This document shows, piece by piece, positions 7,816 to 15,820 of a stretch of DNA of 25,489 bases (positions are counted from its first letter, which is position 1; each line of letters starts with the position of its first letter). The notes below the pieces were generated by a model, which was given only the letters and a program-made list of their open reading frames with translations, ran no database searches and was not told the DNA's origin. The DNA lies in contig DATEHQ010000058.1 of assembly GCA_035279525.1 (NCBI GenBank), forward strand, positions 1 to 25,489, given 5' to 3'. Origin of the DNA: DATEHQ01 sp035279525 (GTDB lineage Bacteria; Chloroflexota; Dormibacteria; Dormibacterales; Dormibacteraceae). Position numbers and translations under genes: made by a program.

Positions 7816-9117
7816 TCAGACGGCGCGGGCGGTCTCTTGCCTCGGCTCCATCGGTTCCGGCGCCGAGAGGGGAACCGTGAACTTGAACGTGGATCCCACG
7901 CCCTGCTTGCTCTCGACCCAGATCTTGCCGCCGTGCATCTCGACGATCTGGCGCGCGATGGCCAGGCCCAGGCCGGTCCCGATCACCTTGCTTGGCGTGC
8001 TCTCGTAGCGCTCGAAGCGTCCGAAGAGGCGGTCCGTGAAGTCGGCGGGGATGCCGACTCCGTGGTCGGTGACGCTCACCTCGAGCGATGTTCCGCTCAC
8101 GCGGGTCGCGATGACCACGTCCCCGCCGTCGGGTGAGTACTTGATCGCGTTGGTGAGAAGGTTGCTGACCACCTGGCGCAGCCGGTCCTCGTCGCCTTCC
8201 ACCATTCCGGCCAACAGGTCGAGGTCCGTGATGAGAAGGTGCCTTGCGCTGGTTGGCCGGAGCGACTCGACCGTGTCGATGATCGTTTCGTTGAGATCGA
8301 CCGGCGCCGTCCGCATCTTCATCTTCGTCGCCTCGAGCCGGTCCAGGTCGAGCATGTCGCTGATCAGCCGGTTCACGCGCTCGGATTCTCGGAACACGTG
8401 GCCCGCGTAGTCGCGTGTCTCCTCGGCCGTGAGTGAGTCGCTCATCATCAGCTCGCTCATGCCCTGGATCCCCGTCAGCGCAGTGCGGAACTCATGGCTG
8501 ACCATCGCGGCGAAGTCGCTCTTCAATCGGTTGAGCTTTTCAAGCTCCGCGAGATTGGCCTCCGCGGCCTGTTTCGCTTTGTGCGTGGAGCTGGCGTCTT
8601 CGAGCGTGATCAGGAAATGGTCGAACTCGCTGCGGCCGTTTTCGATCGCGCTCGCCCGCCAGTGGATCCACCTGCGGGATCCGTCGCGGAGGTCGACGAG
8701 GTGATCCGACTCGACCGAGCGGCGGCTGATGAGCATGGTTTCGAATTGGCTCGCGATCGCCGCTCGATCCCCTTCGACGAAGTGGGTGCTCAGCTGCGTG
8801 CCCACGAGGTCGGCTGTCCTGACGCCGAACAGCTCGCCGACCAGGGCGTTGGCTTCCCTGATCCTCATCGAGCGGTCGAGTGTGGCGAGGCCTCGGGGCG
8901 CGCTCTCGAACCACTGCTTGCGGCTGGTCCCCAGCAGGGCCGCCGTGTTGCGACTGGAGAGGACCTGGTTCAAGACCGCGAGGCCGCCCACTGCGACCGA
9001 CAGCACGACGAGTGCGCGTTCGTCGACCGCGTGGAGGGGGACCATCAGGACCAGCGCAGCGGCCGCCGCCACGGTGCCGACGGTCAGCGCGAGGGCGATC
9101 CATCCCGAGCGCGACAT
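7816..9117 (-). CDS. PAS-domain sensor histidine kinase
   Basis: A 433-residue membrane kinase. Two N-terminal helices (about 7-28 and 35-53) with a very short outer loop are followed by a PAS domain (about 66-175), a HisKA dimerisation domain with H208 in MVSHEFRTALTGI, and an HATPase domain with N-box LLTNAIKYSPDG and G-boxes DHGVGIP and GTGLGLAIARQ. The H-box has Ala where most kinases have Pro. With almost no extracellular part, it likely senses a cytoplasmic or membrane signal through PAS. It is divergent from a receiver-only regulator at 9227, the natural candidate partner. A TATCCT box 7 nt before the ATG suggests a leaderless transcript. The DNA polymerase IV gene follows 36 bp downstream. 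Confidence 0.93.
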   Translation of the reverse strand: MSRSGWIALALTVGTVAAAAALVLMVPLHAVDERALVVLSVAVGGLAVLNQVLSSRNTAALLGTSRKQWFESAPRGLATLDRSMRIREANALVGELFGVRTADLVGTQLSTHFVEGDRAAIASQFETMLISRRSVESDHLVDLRDGSRRWIHWRASAIENGRSEFDHFLITLEDASSTHKAKQAAEANLAELEKLNRLKSDFAAMVSHEFRTALTGIQGMSELMMSDSLTAEETRDYAGHVFRESERVNRLISDMLDLDRLEATKMKMRTAPVDLNETIIDTVESLRPTSARHLLITDLDLLAGMVEGDEDRLRQVVSNLLTNAIKYSPDGGDVVIATRVSGTSLEVSVTDHGVGIPADFTDRLFGRFERYESTPSKVIGTGLGLAIARQIVEMHGGKIWVESKQGVGSTFKFTVPLSAPEPMEPRQETARAV

Positions 9118-9124
9118 CAGCGCA

Positions 9125-9130
9125 AGGATA
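9125..9130 (-). promoter_or_regulatory. Putative -10 box of the sensor kinase gene
   Basis: TATCCT on the minus strand ends 7 nt before the ATG at 9117, placing the transcription start at or next to the A of the start codon. There is no Shine-Dalgarno sequence and no good -35 box. Confidence 0.35.
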
Positions 9131-9214
9131 GGCCGCGGTCCCTCCCTCGATCTCGCTTAGGCCCCTGAAGGGGGGTGTGCTACCTGAGTCACCAAGCGTG
9201 GGCACTCGCGGCCC

Positions 9215-9220
9215 TAGGAT
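9215..9220 (+). promoter_or_regulatory. Putative -10 box of the response regulator gene
   Basis: TAGGAT ends 6 nt before the ATG at 9227, the spacing expected for a leaderless mRNA. No convincing -35 box is present. It mirrors the arrangement on the other strand of the same 109-bp intergenic region. Confidence 0.35.
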
Positions 9221-9226
9221 CACCGC

Positions 9227-9604
9227 ATGGCTCGGGCCAGGATCCTGGTCGCAGAGGACGACGAGGCGAGCCTCGAGCTCCTTCGGCAGTACCTCGACAT
9301 GCTCGATTATTCGGTCGCCTCGGCACCGGATGGAAACCGCGCCCTGGACATGGGCGGCTCCGGGGAGTTCGACCTGATGATCCTCGACGTCCATATGCCT
9401 CTCTACGACGGGACGGAGGTGCTGCGCATGCTCCGCGCCCGCCACCGGCTCCACCCGATCAAGGTGATCGCCCTGACGGCAGACGACCTCCCCGAGACCC
9501 GGCAGGAGCTCGACCGGGCCGGGCTGGACGGGTTCCTGGCCAAGCCGGTGAGCCTCGGTGAGCTCAAACGCGAGATCGAGCGCGTCCTGGGCGGTGAGAT
9601 CTAG
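9227..9604 (+). CDS. Stand-alone receiver-domain response regulator
   Basis: A 125-residue CheY-like protein consisting only of a receiver. The acidic pages of the fold are AEDDE (E10-D12), the phosphoacceptor is D54 in ILDVHMP, the switch residue T84 in ALTAD and the lysine K106 in FLAKPVS. Without an output domain it must act by binding another protein or by passing phosphate on. It is divergent from the PAS sensor kinase at 7816-9117 and is probably its partner (inference from position). The ATG at 9227 lacks a ribosome site but lies 6 nt after a -10-like TAGGAT. Its stop codon shares the palindrome CTAG (9601-9604) with the stop of the convergent PAP2 gene. Confidence 0.9.
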   Translation: MARARILVAEDDEASLELLRQYLDMLDYSVASAPDGNRALDMGGSGEFDLMILDVHMPLYDGTEVLRMLRARHRLHPIKVIALTADDLPETRQELDRAGLDGFLAKPVSLGELKREIERVLGGEI

Positions 9605-10350
9605 ACCAGCGGTTTCCACTTTCGGCGGAAGTCGCGTCCCTGCCACCACGGACGGACGCGAGGACGCAGCGAGATGATCAGCTCGACGGTGCCGGCGGTC
9701 CACAGTCCCGCCAGGCAGTAGGCCCCCAACACGTCGGTCGGCCAGTGCTCGCCGAGGTAGATTCGCGAGGGACCCATCAGCAGCACGAGCGCCGCGAGCA
9801 CCACGAGCACCACGTTGCGCACGATTGAGCTCGGCCAGGTGATCCAGAGCACGGCGAAAGTGGTCCCGAAGAGCACAGTGGCGAAGATCACGTGGCCGGA
9901 GGGAAAGCTGAAGTCGGCCAGGTGCCCCGCGAGATGGACGAAGCCGGCGGTCGGCCGTGCACGCTGGACGACGTCTTTGGTCAGCGTGCCGACCTCGCCG
10001 GCGAGCAGCGTGGAAACGACGATCACCACCGCCTCGAGCCTGAGGCGCAGCGCGACGAGCGCGGCCGCGATGCCCATGACGCAAATGACGTCCAGGGGCG
10101 CCCATCCGAGGTCGCTCATGTGGACCAGCACCCAGCTCACGACCGGCGCGTTGATGCTCTGGATGGCCTGGGCCACGGGAGCGTCGAAGCGGGTGATCAC
10201 ATCCTCCTGCCGGACGAAGATCGCCAGGCCGACGAAGCCGGCGGTCGCGACCAACAGCACGCTCGCGTAGACGCTGACGAACAGCCGTCCGCGACGCTGC
10301 TGCTCAGGAGTGCTCTGTTTGGGAGCGGTGACGGGTGCGTTTATCGCCAT
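9601..10350 (-). CDS. PAP2-family membrane phosphatase
   Basis: A 249-residue integral membrane protein with about six helices. It carries all three motifs of the PAP2/acid phosphatase superfamily: K125-x6-R132-P133, PSGH at 150-153 (H153 proton donor) and SRIYLGEHWPTD (195-206) with the nucleophile H202 and D206. Members dephosphorylate lipid phosphates such as undecaprenyl pyrophosphate or phosphatidate at the outer face of the membrane. With peptidoglycan genes nearby, recycling of the undecaprenyl carrier is one possibility, but the substrate cannot be told from sequence. The ATG at 10350 is the only good start. The stop codon overlaps the convergent regulator gene in CTAG. Confidence 0.92.
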   Translation of the reverse strand: MAINAPVTAPKQSTPEQQRRGRLFVSVYASVLLVATAGFVGLAIFVRQEDVITRFDAPVAQAIQSINAPVVSWVLVHMSDLGWAPLDVICVMGIAAALVALRLRLEAVVIVVSTLLAGEVGTLTKDVVQRARPTAGFVHLAGHLADFSFPSGHVIFATVLFGTTFAVLWITWPSSIVRNVVLVVLAALVLLMGPSRIYLGEHWPTDVLGAYCLAGLWTAGTVELIISLRPRVRPWWQGRDFRRKWKPLV

Positions 10351-10393
10351 CGGTACATAAGAGTCAACGCGGCGCGCTCCCGGACCAGCGAGC

Positions 10394-10798
10394 TCAGGTC
10401 TCGGACTCCTCCGGCTCGTCGTCCTCGATCAGCAGGTCGCCGTCGGCGTCTGCGTACCGATCGCGCACCTCGGCGCCCGAGGTCTCGGAATCGCCCATGT
10501 CCTCTGTCGAGTCCTCTTCGACCAGCTCTCCGGCCTGCCGCGCCTCGGCGAGCAGCTGCTCGAACGCCTGCGCCGCAGCCTCCGCGTTCGGGTACTCCCA
10601 GAACTCTGTGTCCGGGGGGATCTCCGCGCCTTCGGTTTCGTCGGTGCCGTGCCTGAGCACGTAACCGCGGCCGTCGTTCGGGTCGTTGATCAGGGACAGA
10701 AATCTCTCACCGGTCAGCTCAGCTCGACGTTCTGCCTGATCCGAGTTTTCCAGCTCGAACAGCCGGCTGATCGTCTGCTCTTCGCTGTTCTCTTGCAT
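10394..10798 (-). CDS. Acidic hypothetical protein
   Basis: A 134-residue soluble protein of unknown function, not recognised as any family. It is strongly acidic, especially after residue 90, where Asp, Glu and Ser dominate (tail LLIEDDEPEESET). The first 90 residues look folded and include a segment with LINDPNDGRGYVLRHG and a helix with AAAQAFEQLLAEARQAG. No signal peptide, membrane segment or metal motif is visible. Codon use with G/C at third positions is typical of the neighbours, supporting a real gene. It lies between the PAP2 gene and a kinase/regulator pair on the same strand, separated from the latter by 125 bp that carry no clear terminator. An acidic tail of this type could bind a basic partner, but this is speculation. 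Confidence 0.7.
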   Translation of the reverse strand: MQENSEEQTISRLFELENSDQAERRAELTGERFLSLINDPNDGRGYVLRHGTDETEGAEIPPDTEFWEYPNAEAAAQAFEQLLAEARQAGELVEEDSTEDMGDSETSGAEVRDRYADADGDLLIEDDEPEESET

Positions 10799-10923
10799 AC
10801 AAGGGCAACGGCCTTGCGGGGGACCCTACTTAAGTGGGAGTCTTGGTCATGGCCGCGCTGAAGGCCGCCCGTTGGCGCGTCGATGGCCGCGGGCCTCGTC
10901 TGGCAGCATCGCGAGGCGCAGGC

Positions 10924-11304
10924 TCACGCTGGTTCTGCCGGCGGCCGGCTGATCACCGGCGTGACCAGCGAGCGAAGGCAGTCCAGCAGTCGCTGGGGCT
11001 CGAAGGGCTTGGCGAGCACCACGTCGGCGGTCACCTCGCCGTTGTCTCCCAAACCGGTGAGCAGGACGACCGGGACCGAGGCCGTGCGCGCGTCCGACCG
11101 CATGCGCTGGATCAGCTCGGCGCCGCCCATGACCGGCATCTTGAGATCGACCACCGCCGCATTGGGAACGGCACCGACCATGGCGCTCAGCGCGGCCTCG
11201 CCGTGCGGCGCCTCTTCCACCTCGTAGCCGTCTCGCTCCAGCACCATGCGGATGACCTTGCGCAGGTTGGCGTCGTCCTCCACGACGATCACACGATGAC
11301 TCAC
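10924..11304 (-). CDS. Stand-alone receiver-domain response regulator
   Basis: A 126-residue receiver-only protein. Pocket residues are VVEDD (E9-D11), the phosphoacceptor is D53 in VVDLKMP, the switch residue T83 in LLTGL and the lysine K99 in LAKPFEP. The GTG at 11304 was chosen because it leaves one base after the TGA of the upstream kinase gene (11306-12457) and begins right before the first beta strand; a start further upstream would overlap the kinase gene by 50 bases. Tight coupling makes the kinase its likely phosphodonor. NarL-type kinases usually pair with HTH-containing regulators, so a partner with no DNA-binding domain is unusual. Confidence 0.9.
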   Translation of the reverse strand: MSHRVIVVEDDANLRKVIRMVLERDGYEVEEAPHGEAALSAMVGAVPNAAVVDLKMPVMGGAELIQRMRSDARTASVPVVLLTGLGDNGEVTADVVLAKPFEPQRLLDCLRSLVTPVISRPPAEPA

Positions 11305-11305
11305 G

Positions 11306-12457
11306 TCAGGAAACTGGAACCCCGAACTCGATCCTCGTCCCCGCACCGGGCTCACTCTCGATCCTGTACCAGCCGCCGGCCAGGATGGCCCTCTCTCGCA
11401 ACGAGAGCAGCCCGAGGTGGCCGGGCATGTTGTTGCGCTCGGCGACTATGAAACCCTGCCCGTTGTCGACCACGACCCCGTGGACGTTTCCATCGACGAG
11501 CCGGACCGAAACCTCCACTCGTGTCGCGCGCGAGTGCTTCTCGACGTTGCTGAGCGCCTCGGCCACCTGGCGGAAAACCATCGACTTGACCTCGTACGCG
11601 AGCTCGTCCGGCAGGTGCAGATCGACGGTGAGCTCGGCGTCGGTGAGCGCCTTCAGCATCATCAACCGCTCGCGGATCGTCGCCTCGAGGCCACCTGGAT
11701 TCTCGAGCGCCGGAGGCCTGACCTCGAAGAGCAGGTGCCGCAGCGCCTCTTCGGTCTGCAAGAGCAGTGCCTTGGCTTCGGCCAGGGCCGGCGCCCCTTC
11801 CGGCCTGCTCAGCTCCACCCGGTGCAGGTGAAGCTCCGCCGCGGTGAGCGTTTGGAGGGCGTCGTCGTGCAGCTTCGCCGCGATGCGCCTGGCCGCCTGG
11901 TCCTGGGCCGACACGACATTCTTCAGCAGGAGCTGGCGAGCGGCATCGACCGCCTCCAGGCGCTTGACCAGCCGGCCCAGCTCGTCGGTCTTTTTCTCCA
12001 GCTGCGTCCTCAGCCGGCCTTTGGCGTCGGAGGGGTCGGCGGAGGCGCCGGAGATGGCCGCACCCACCTGGTTGGCGAAGATCGCGAAGCTGTGGCGCTC
12101 GACCTCGGAGTAATCGGCTTCCCGCGAGACCCCGGCGACGCCGAGCTCGCGCCCGGACGCATTGAGCGCGTGGACGAGCGACGAATCGCCGGCGCCGGCG
12201 TGGAGGAGGCTGTCGATCTCCTGGCGAGGCAGGAACCTGCGCCCATCCACCGACAGAGAGAAGGTCAGGTCGGCGGCGTCCGTCTCGCCGGTGAGTTTGA
12301 TGAAACCGAGCGTCGAGCCGGTGAGGGTCAGCGCCCACGACAAAGCCGTCTCGGCGATTTCCGAGACGTCGTGGAGGCGTGTCAGCTCCAGCGATGCGGC
12401 ATGGAGCCTCTCGAACGCCTCGCCCAGTTCGGGGTACCGCGTCATGGCCATATTCAC
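11306..12457 (-). CDS. GAF-domain sensor kinase, HisKA_3 (NarL/DegS) type
   Basis: A 383-residue cytoplasmic kinase without membrane segments. A GAF-like sensor domain (about 24-136) is joined by a coiled coil (about 145-185) to a HisKA_3 domain with H197 in KLHDDALQTL, followed by an HATPase domain with EALSNVEKHSRA as N-box and VVDNGQGF as G-box. This is the arrangement of NarX/DegS-type kinases such as the DevS and NreB families; no heme or iron-sulfur ligands could be assigned with confidence, so the ligand is unknown. GTG 12457, ATG 12451 and ATG 12445 are all possible starts within four codons. The receiver gene follows after one base. The 106-bp upstream region is shared with a divergent regulator/kinase pair. 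Confidence 0.92.
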   Translation of the reverse strand: MNMAMTRYPELGEAFERLHAASLELTRLHDVSEIAETALSWALTLTGSTLGFIKLTGETDAADLTFSLSVDGRRFLPRQEIDSLLHAGAGDSSLVHALNASGRELGVAGVSREADYSEVERHSFAIFANQVGAAISGASADPSDAKGRLRTQLEKKTDELGRLVKRLEAVDAARQLLLKNVVSAQDQAARRIAAKLHDDALQTLTAAELHLHRVELSRPEGAPALAEAKALLLQTEEALRHLLFEVRPPALENPGGLEATIRERLMMLKALTDAELTVDLHLPDELAYEVKSMVFRQVAEALSNVEKHSRATRVEVSVRLVDGNVHGVVVDNGQGFIVAERNNMPGHLGLLSLRERAILAGGWYRIESEPGAGTRIEFGVPVS

Positions 12458-12555
12458 TCTCGCAGCCGTGCCGCCATGAATCCTACACGGGCGACCATCA
12501 AGCTCTGTTCAGCGCTGTAAACATTGGTCAGCGGCCGATGGAGGTATCGCTTGCT

Positions 12556-12561
12556 TATGAT
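12556..12561 (+). promoter_or_regulatory. Putative -10 box in the divergent 12458-12593 region
   Basis: TATGAT lies in an AT-rich stretch just before the plus-strand regulator gene and matches the -10 consensus at five of six bases; no -35 box is evident. The same intergenic region contains the 8-bp palindrome CAGCGCTG (12510-12517), flanked by GTT and AAAC, which might be an operator shared by the two divergent signalling operons. Confidence 0.3.
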
Positions 12562-12593
12562 TTTTGGGCTGCGTGGCCACTTCAAGCCTTCAC

Positions 12594-13100
12594 GTGACTC
12601 GACCGCTTTCGCAATCATGGTTGCCCGACCTGGCGGGTAGGCCGGGTCCCCCCACAGGTCGGGCGACGACCCTCGGCCGGCTGAAGGCGGAGTCGCGCGG
12701 GGCCTCGCTGCGAGTGCTGGTCGTCGAGGACGACCAGACCATCGCCGACATGTACCGGGTCCAGCTCGAGTACGACGGCTACACGGTCATCGTGGTGCCG
12801 ACCGGCCAGGCCGCCCTGGAGGCGCTCGGTGTGGCCAGGCCGGACATCATCCTGCTCGACCTCCTGCTGCCCGACCGCGGCGGGCTCGAGCTGATGGTCG
12901 AGCTCAAGGAGAAGCACCCCAACCACCCGCCGGTCGTCATCCTCTCCAACTACGGCGAGCCCGCCATGATCGAGCGTGGGCTGGCCCTCGGCGCCGTCGA
13001 GTACCTGGTGAAGTCACGCGTGACGCCGGACGTGGTGTCGCGCTCGATTCCAGGCTGGGTCGAGCGTGGGCGCAGCGGAGAACCGCCCACGTATCAGTAG
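12594..13100 (+). CDS. Stand-alone receiver-domain response regulator
   Basis: The receiver begins at about 12708 and has VVEDD, a phosphoacceptor Asp encoded at 12858-12860 (LLDLLLP), the switch Ser in ILSNY and the Lys in LVKSRVTP; no output domain follows. The start is uncertain: TTG 12564, GTG 12573, GTG 12594 and TTG 12621 are all in frame without a ribosome site. Codons before about 12621 are poor in G/C at the third position, unlike the rest of the gene, so the true start may be later than given. The stop is followed with no gap by the ATG of the sensor kinase at 13101, so the two are co-translated and probably partners. It is closest in sequence to the receiver at 5753-6145. Confidence 0.82.
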   Translation: MTRPLSQSWLPDLAGRPGPPTGRATTLGRLKAESRGASLRVLVVEDDQTIADMYRVQLEYDGYTVIVVPTGQAALEALGVARPDIILLDLLLPDRGGLELMVELKEKHPNHPPVVILSNYGEPAMIERGLALGAVEYLVKSRVTPDVVSRSIPGWVERGRSGEPPTYQ

Positions 13101-14909
13101 ATGAGGACGATCGAGCAGGTCGCGCTCGATCTCACGGCGCTGGGTTTTGTCGCCCTGGGAATCGCGGCGACCCTGCGGTGGTACCGGTGGCGCGGCCGTG
13201 CGCCGCTGATGCTCGCGCTTTCACTGTCGCTCCTCGGCGTCGTTGCGATCCTGGGCCGGGTGCAGGCGCTCATCGGCTCGGCGCCATGGCTTGCCTCTGT
13301 GAACGTGGTGGCATTCCTCGCGTGCGGCTACTTCGTGCTGCTCTTCAGGGACGCGTTCCTGCCGCTGCGCCGCCGCACCATCTGGGCGGCGACGGGCCTG
13401 CTCGTGGTGTCGTCGCTGCTCGGCGTCGCCGTCGTGACGGTGCTCAACCACGCCCCCATCGGGATCGTGACGGCGTCCAGCCTCGTCCTCGTCCTCACCT
13501 GGGGCCTGTTCATCGGTGAACCCATCGTGCGGTTCTGGATCGCGAGCGGCACCCTCCCCAGCGTGCAGCGAAACCGGATGCGCACCCTGAGCTTCGGCTT
13601 TGCCGTCCTGATCGCCGTCCTGCTCGCCGCCGTGGTCGGAGGCTCGGCGATCCAGAGCCCGGGGGGCACGATCGCCATACAGCTGATCGCCCTCGCGATG
13701 GTTCCGGTGATCTGGGTCAGCGTCGCGCCGCCAACGATCCTGCGCAACATCTGGCGCATGAGCGAGCAGTCGAAGTTGCGGGCGGCGATCCAGGACCTGC
13801 TCATGTTCAGCCCCAACCCACGGGTGCTGGCCGAGCAGGCGGTGGGGTGGGCGATGCGCCTGCTCGGCGCGCATGCCGCCTTCATCGTCGACCCCGAGGG
13901 AAAGGTGATGGCGAGGCGAAACGTGAGCGAGACCGCGATCCGCGACATCATGCACAGACACAGCGCCGGCGGCGTGCCCACAGGTCCGGAAGGCTCGCCG
14001 CTGCTGATGTCGCCGCTCCCATTGACCGAAGGAACGGGTTACCTCGGCGTGATCGCGGGCCCGTTCACGCCCTTTTTCGGCAGCGACGAGATCGGCCAGC
14101 TCGACGGCTACGCAACCTCGGTCGCCGCCGGCATCGAGCGGACCCGGGTCACGGAGCGGATGGCGACCATCGAAAAGCACAAGAGCCAGTTCCTGAACCT
14201 TGCCTCGCACGAGCTGCGCGGGCCGATGACCGTGATTCGCGGCTACGGCTCGATGCTGCAGAGCGGGATGCTGGGCGACCTCAACGAGCGCGGCCGCAAG
14301 GCGGCGGAGGTGATGATGGCCAAGATCACCGAGATGAACGGCATGGTCGAGCAGATGATCGAGGCGGCCCGCCTGGAGGACGAGTCGCTGATCATCAAGC
14401 CGCAGGAGGCCGACCTGCGCGAGATCGCCCGGGCCGCGGTCGAAAGGATCCGCCCGCTGATCGATGAAAGCCACCGCCTGAAGGTCCATGTGCCTCGGGC
14501 CGCGGTGCCGGTCAAGGTCGACTCAGAACGGATTCAGACCATCGTCACCAACCTGATCGAAAACGCCGCGAAGTACTCGCCCGACGGAGGCGACGTGACG
14601 TGCACGGTCACCATGCGCGGCGGGATCGCAAGAGTGGCCGTGAAGGATGGCGGCGTCGGCATCACGCCTGCCGACATGCCCATCCTCTTCACACGCTTCG
14701 GCCGCATCTCAAACCCGAGGACCAATCACCTGCCGGGAACCGGTCTCGGTCTGTACCTGGGCCGCCAGCTGGCTCGCCTGCACGGAGGCGACATCACGGT
14801 CGACTCCGCCGACGGCGTCGGGAGCACCTTCACGCTGCACCTGCCGGCGCTGGTGCCGCAGCCCGTGCAGGCACCGCAACCCGCGGAGCGTACCGAAGCC
14901 ACCATCTGA
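13101..14909 (+). CDS. Polytopic membrane sensor histidine kinase
   Basis: A 602-residue kinase with about seven N-terminal membrane helices in the first 215 residues, a layout like 7TM or MASE-type sensor modules. A short coiled coil leads to a GAF-like domain (about 235-350), then HisKA with H370 in LASHELRGPMTVI, and HATPase with N-box LIENAAKYSPDG and G-boxes DGGVGIT and GTGLGLYLGRQ. The H-box has Gly in place of the usual Thr after Arg. It starts directly after the stop of the receiver gene, so the two are translationally coupled. The signal is unknown; with almost all of the sensor inside the membrane, a lipid, proton-motive or small hydrophobic signal is possible but not shown. Confidence 0.92.
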   Translation: MRTIEQVALDLTALGFVALGIAATLRWYRWRGRAPLMLALSLSLLGVVAILGRVQALIGSAPWLASVNVVAFLACGYFVLLFRDAFLPLRRRTIWAATGLLVVSSLLGVAVVTVLNHAPIGIVTASSLVLVLTWGLFIGEPIVRFWIASGTLPSVQRNRMRTLSFGFAVLIAVLLAAVVGGSAIQSPGGTIAIQLIALAMVPVIWVSVAPPTILRNIWRMSEQSKLRAAIQDLLMFSPNPRVLAEQAVGWAMRLLGAHAAFIVDPEGKVMARRNVSETAIRDIMHRHSAGGVPTGPEGSPLLMSPLPLTEGTGYLGVIAGPFTPFFGSDEIGQLDGYATSVAAGIERTRVTERMATIEKHKSQFLNLASHELRGPMTVIRGYGSMLQSGMLGDLNERGRKAAEVMMAKITEMNGMVEQMIEAARLEDESLIIKPQEADLREIARAAVERIRPLIDESHRLKVHVPRAAVPVKVDSERIQTIVTNLIENAAKYSPDGGDVTCTVTMRGGIARVAVKDGGVGITPADMPILFTRFGRISNPRTNHLPGTGLGLYLGRQLARLHGGDITVDSADGVGSTFTLHLPALVPQPVQAPQPAERTEATI

Positions 14910-14927
14910 GCCCGTGACGGCGGCCTG

Positions 14928-14933
14928 TATCTT
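14928..14933 (+). promoter_or_regulatory. Putative -10 box of the DUF2236 gene
   Basis: TATCTT ends 8 nt before the ATG at 14942, within the 32-bp gap after the kinase gene. There is no Shine-Dalgarno sequence, so the DUF2236-UbiB pair may have its own leaderless transcript. Confidence 0.3.
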
Positions 14934-14941
14934 GGGCTGGG

Positions 14942-15820
14942 ATGCAGCCTCAAGCCGGCCCGTTCCAGGCGCCCGATCCCCTGGCGCCCCTGGCACTGGC
15001 GTTGGTGCGCTCGATTCCCGAGCACCCCGCCGACGACGGTCTTTTCGGCCCGCGGAGCGTGGTCTGGCGGGTCAACCGCGACCGCTCCGGCCCCCTGGCG
15101 GGCATCCGGTCACTGATGCTGCAGGCCCTGCACCCGCTGGCCATGGCGGGCGTCGCCCAGCACAGCAACTGGCGGGAGGACCCGTTCGGAAGGCTGGCGG
15201 CCACGAGCAGCTACCTGTTCGTCACCACCTACGGCGAAACGGCCGCTGCTCACGCCGCCGCGGCGCGGGTGAGGGCGGTGCACCGCCATGTGCGCGGGCT
15301 CGACCCCGAGACCGGCCTGCCCTACAGCGCCGAAGACCCCGCGCTGTTGTTGTGGGTTCACGCCGCGCTGGTGGACTCGAACCTCGACATCGCCCGGCGC
15401 TACGGTCGGGGCCTGGGCGACGGCGACGCCGACCGCTACGTCGCCGAGATGGTGCTGTTCGCCGAGATCGTCGGTGTGCCCCGCGAGCTGGTGCCGGCGA
15501 GCGCCCAGGCCCTGGAGCGTTACATCGCATCGGTCGAGCTCGTGCAAGCGACGCCCGCGGGCCGGGAGGCGATGGGATTCGTCCTCGATCCCCCCGGGCT
15601 CGACGCCGACATTCGCGAGCTGTGGCGCGAGCTCGGCCAGGTCGCGATCGGCACGCTGCCGGACTGGGCGCGCGAGCTGTACGGCTTCGAGGCCCCGCCG
15701 CGGGAGCTGATGGAGCGCGAGCCGGTGCGCCAGCTGCTCGGTGCGATCGACCTCGCCTTCGAGCTGCAGCCCGGCGTGATCGAGGCCAGGCAGCGGATCG
15801 AGCTTCGGATGCGCGCGTGA
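14942..15820 (+). CDS. DUF2236 / MpaB-like oxygenase family protein
   Basis: A 292-residue all-helical protein of the DUF2236 family, which includes fungal MpaB and is related to the latex-clearing rubber oxygenase Lcp, a b-type heme enzyme. Family signatures seen are WRVNRDRSGPLAG, LQALHPLAMAGVAQHS with a conserved His, the WREDPFGRL segment, and ALLLWVHAALVDS with a second conserved His that may bind heme. No signal peptide or membrane helix is evident. Members are thought to oxidise C=C bonds or polyketide and isoprenoid side chains, but most bacterial ones are untested. The stop overlaps the GTG of the UbiB kinase gene in GTGA, so the two are made together; isoprenoid lipid metabolism is a reasonable common theme (inference). 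Confidence 0.87.
   Translation: MQPQAGPFQAPDPLAPLALALVRSIPEHPADDGLFGPRSVVWRVNRDRSGPLAGIRSLMLQALHPLAMAGVAQHSNWREDPFGRLAATSSYLFVTTYGETAAAHAAAARVRAVHRHVRGLDPETGLPYSAEDPALLLWVHAALVDSNLDIARRYGRGLGDGDADRYVAEMVLFAEIVGVPRELVPASAQALERYIASVELVQATPAGREAMGFVLDPPGLDADIRELWRELGQVAIGTLPDWARELYGFEAPPRELMEREPVRQLLGAIDLAFELQPGVIEARQRIELRMRA

Noticed and set aside
10893..10917. GCCTCG/CGAGGC hairpin after the receiver gene as a terminator
   Set aside because: The loop is 13 nt and there is no U-tract on either strand; in such GC-rich DNA this is weak evidence.
10834..11451. 205-codon plus-strand frame over the receiver gene and end of the GAF kinase gene
   Set aside because: It is antisense to two clear conserved genes and has no recognisable domain.
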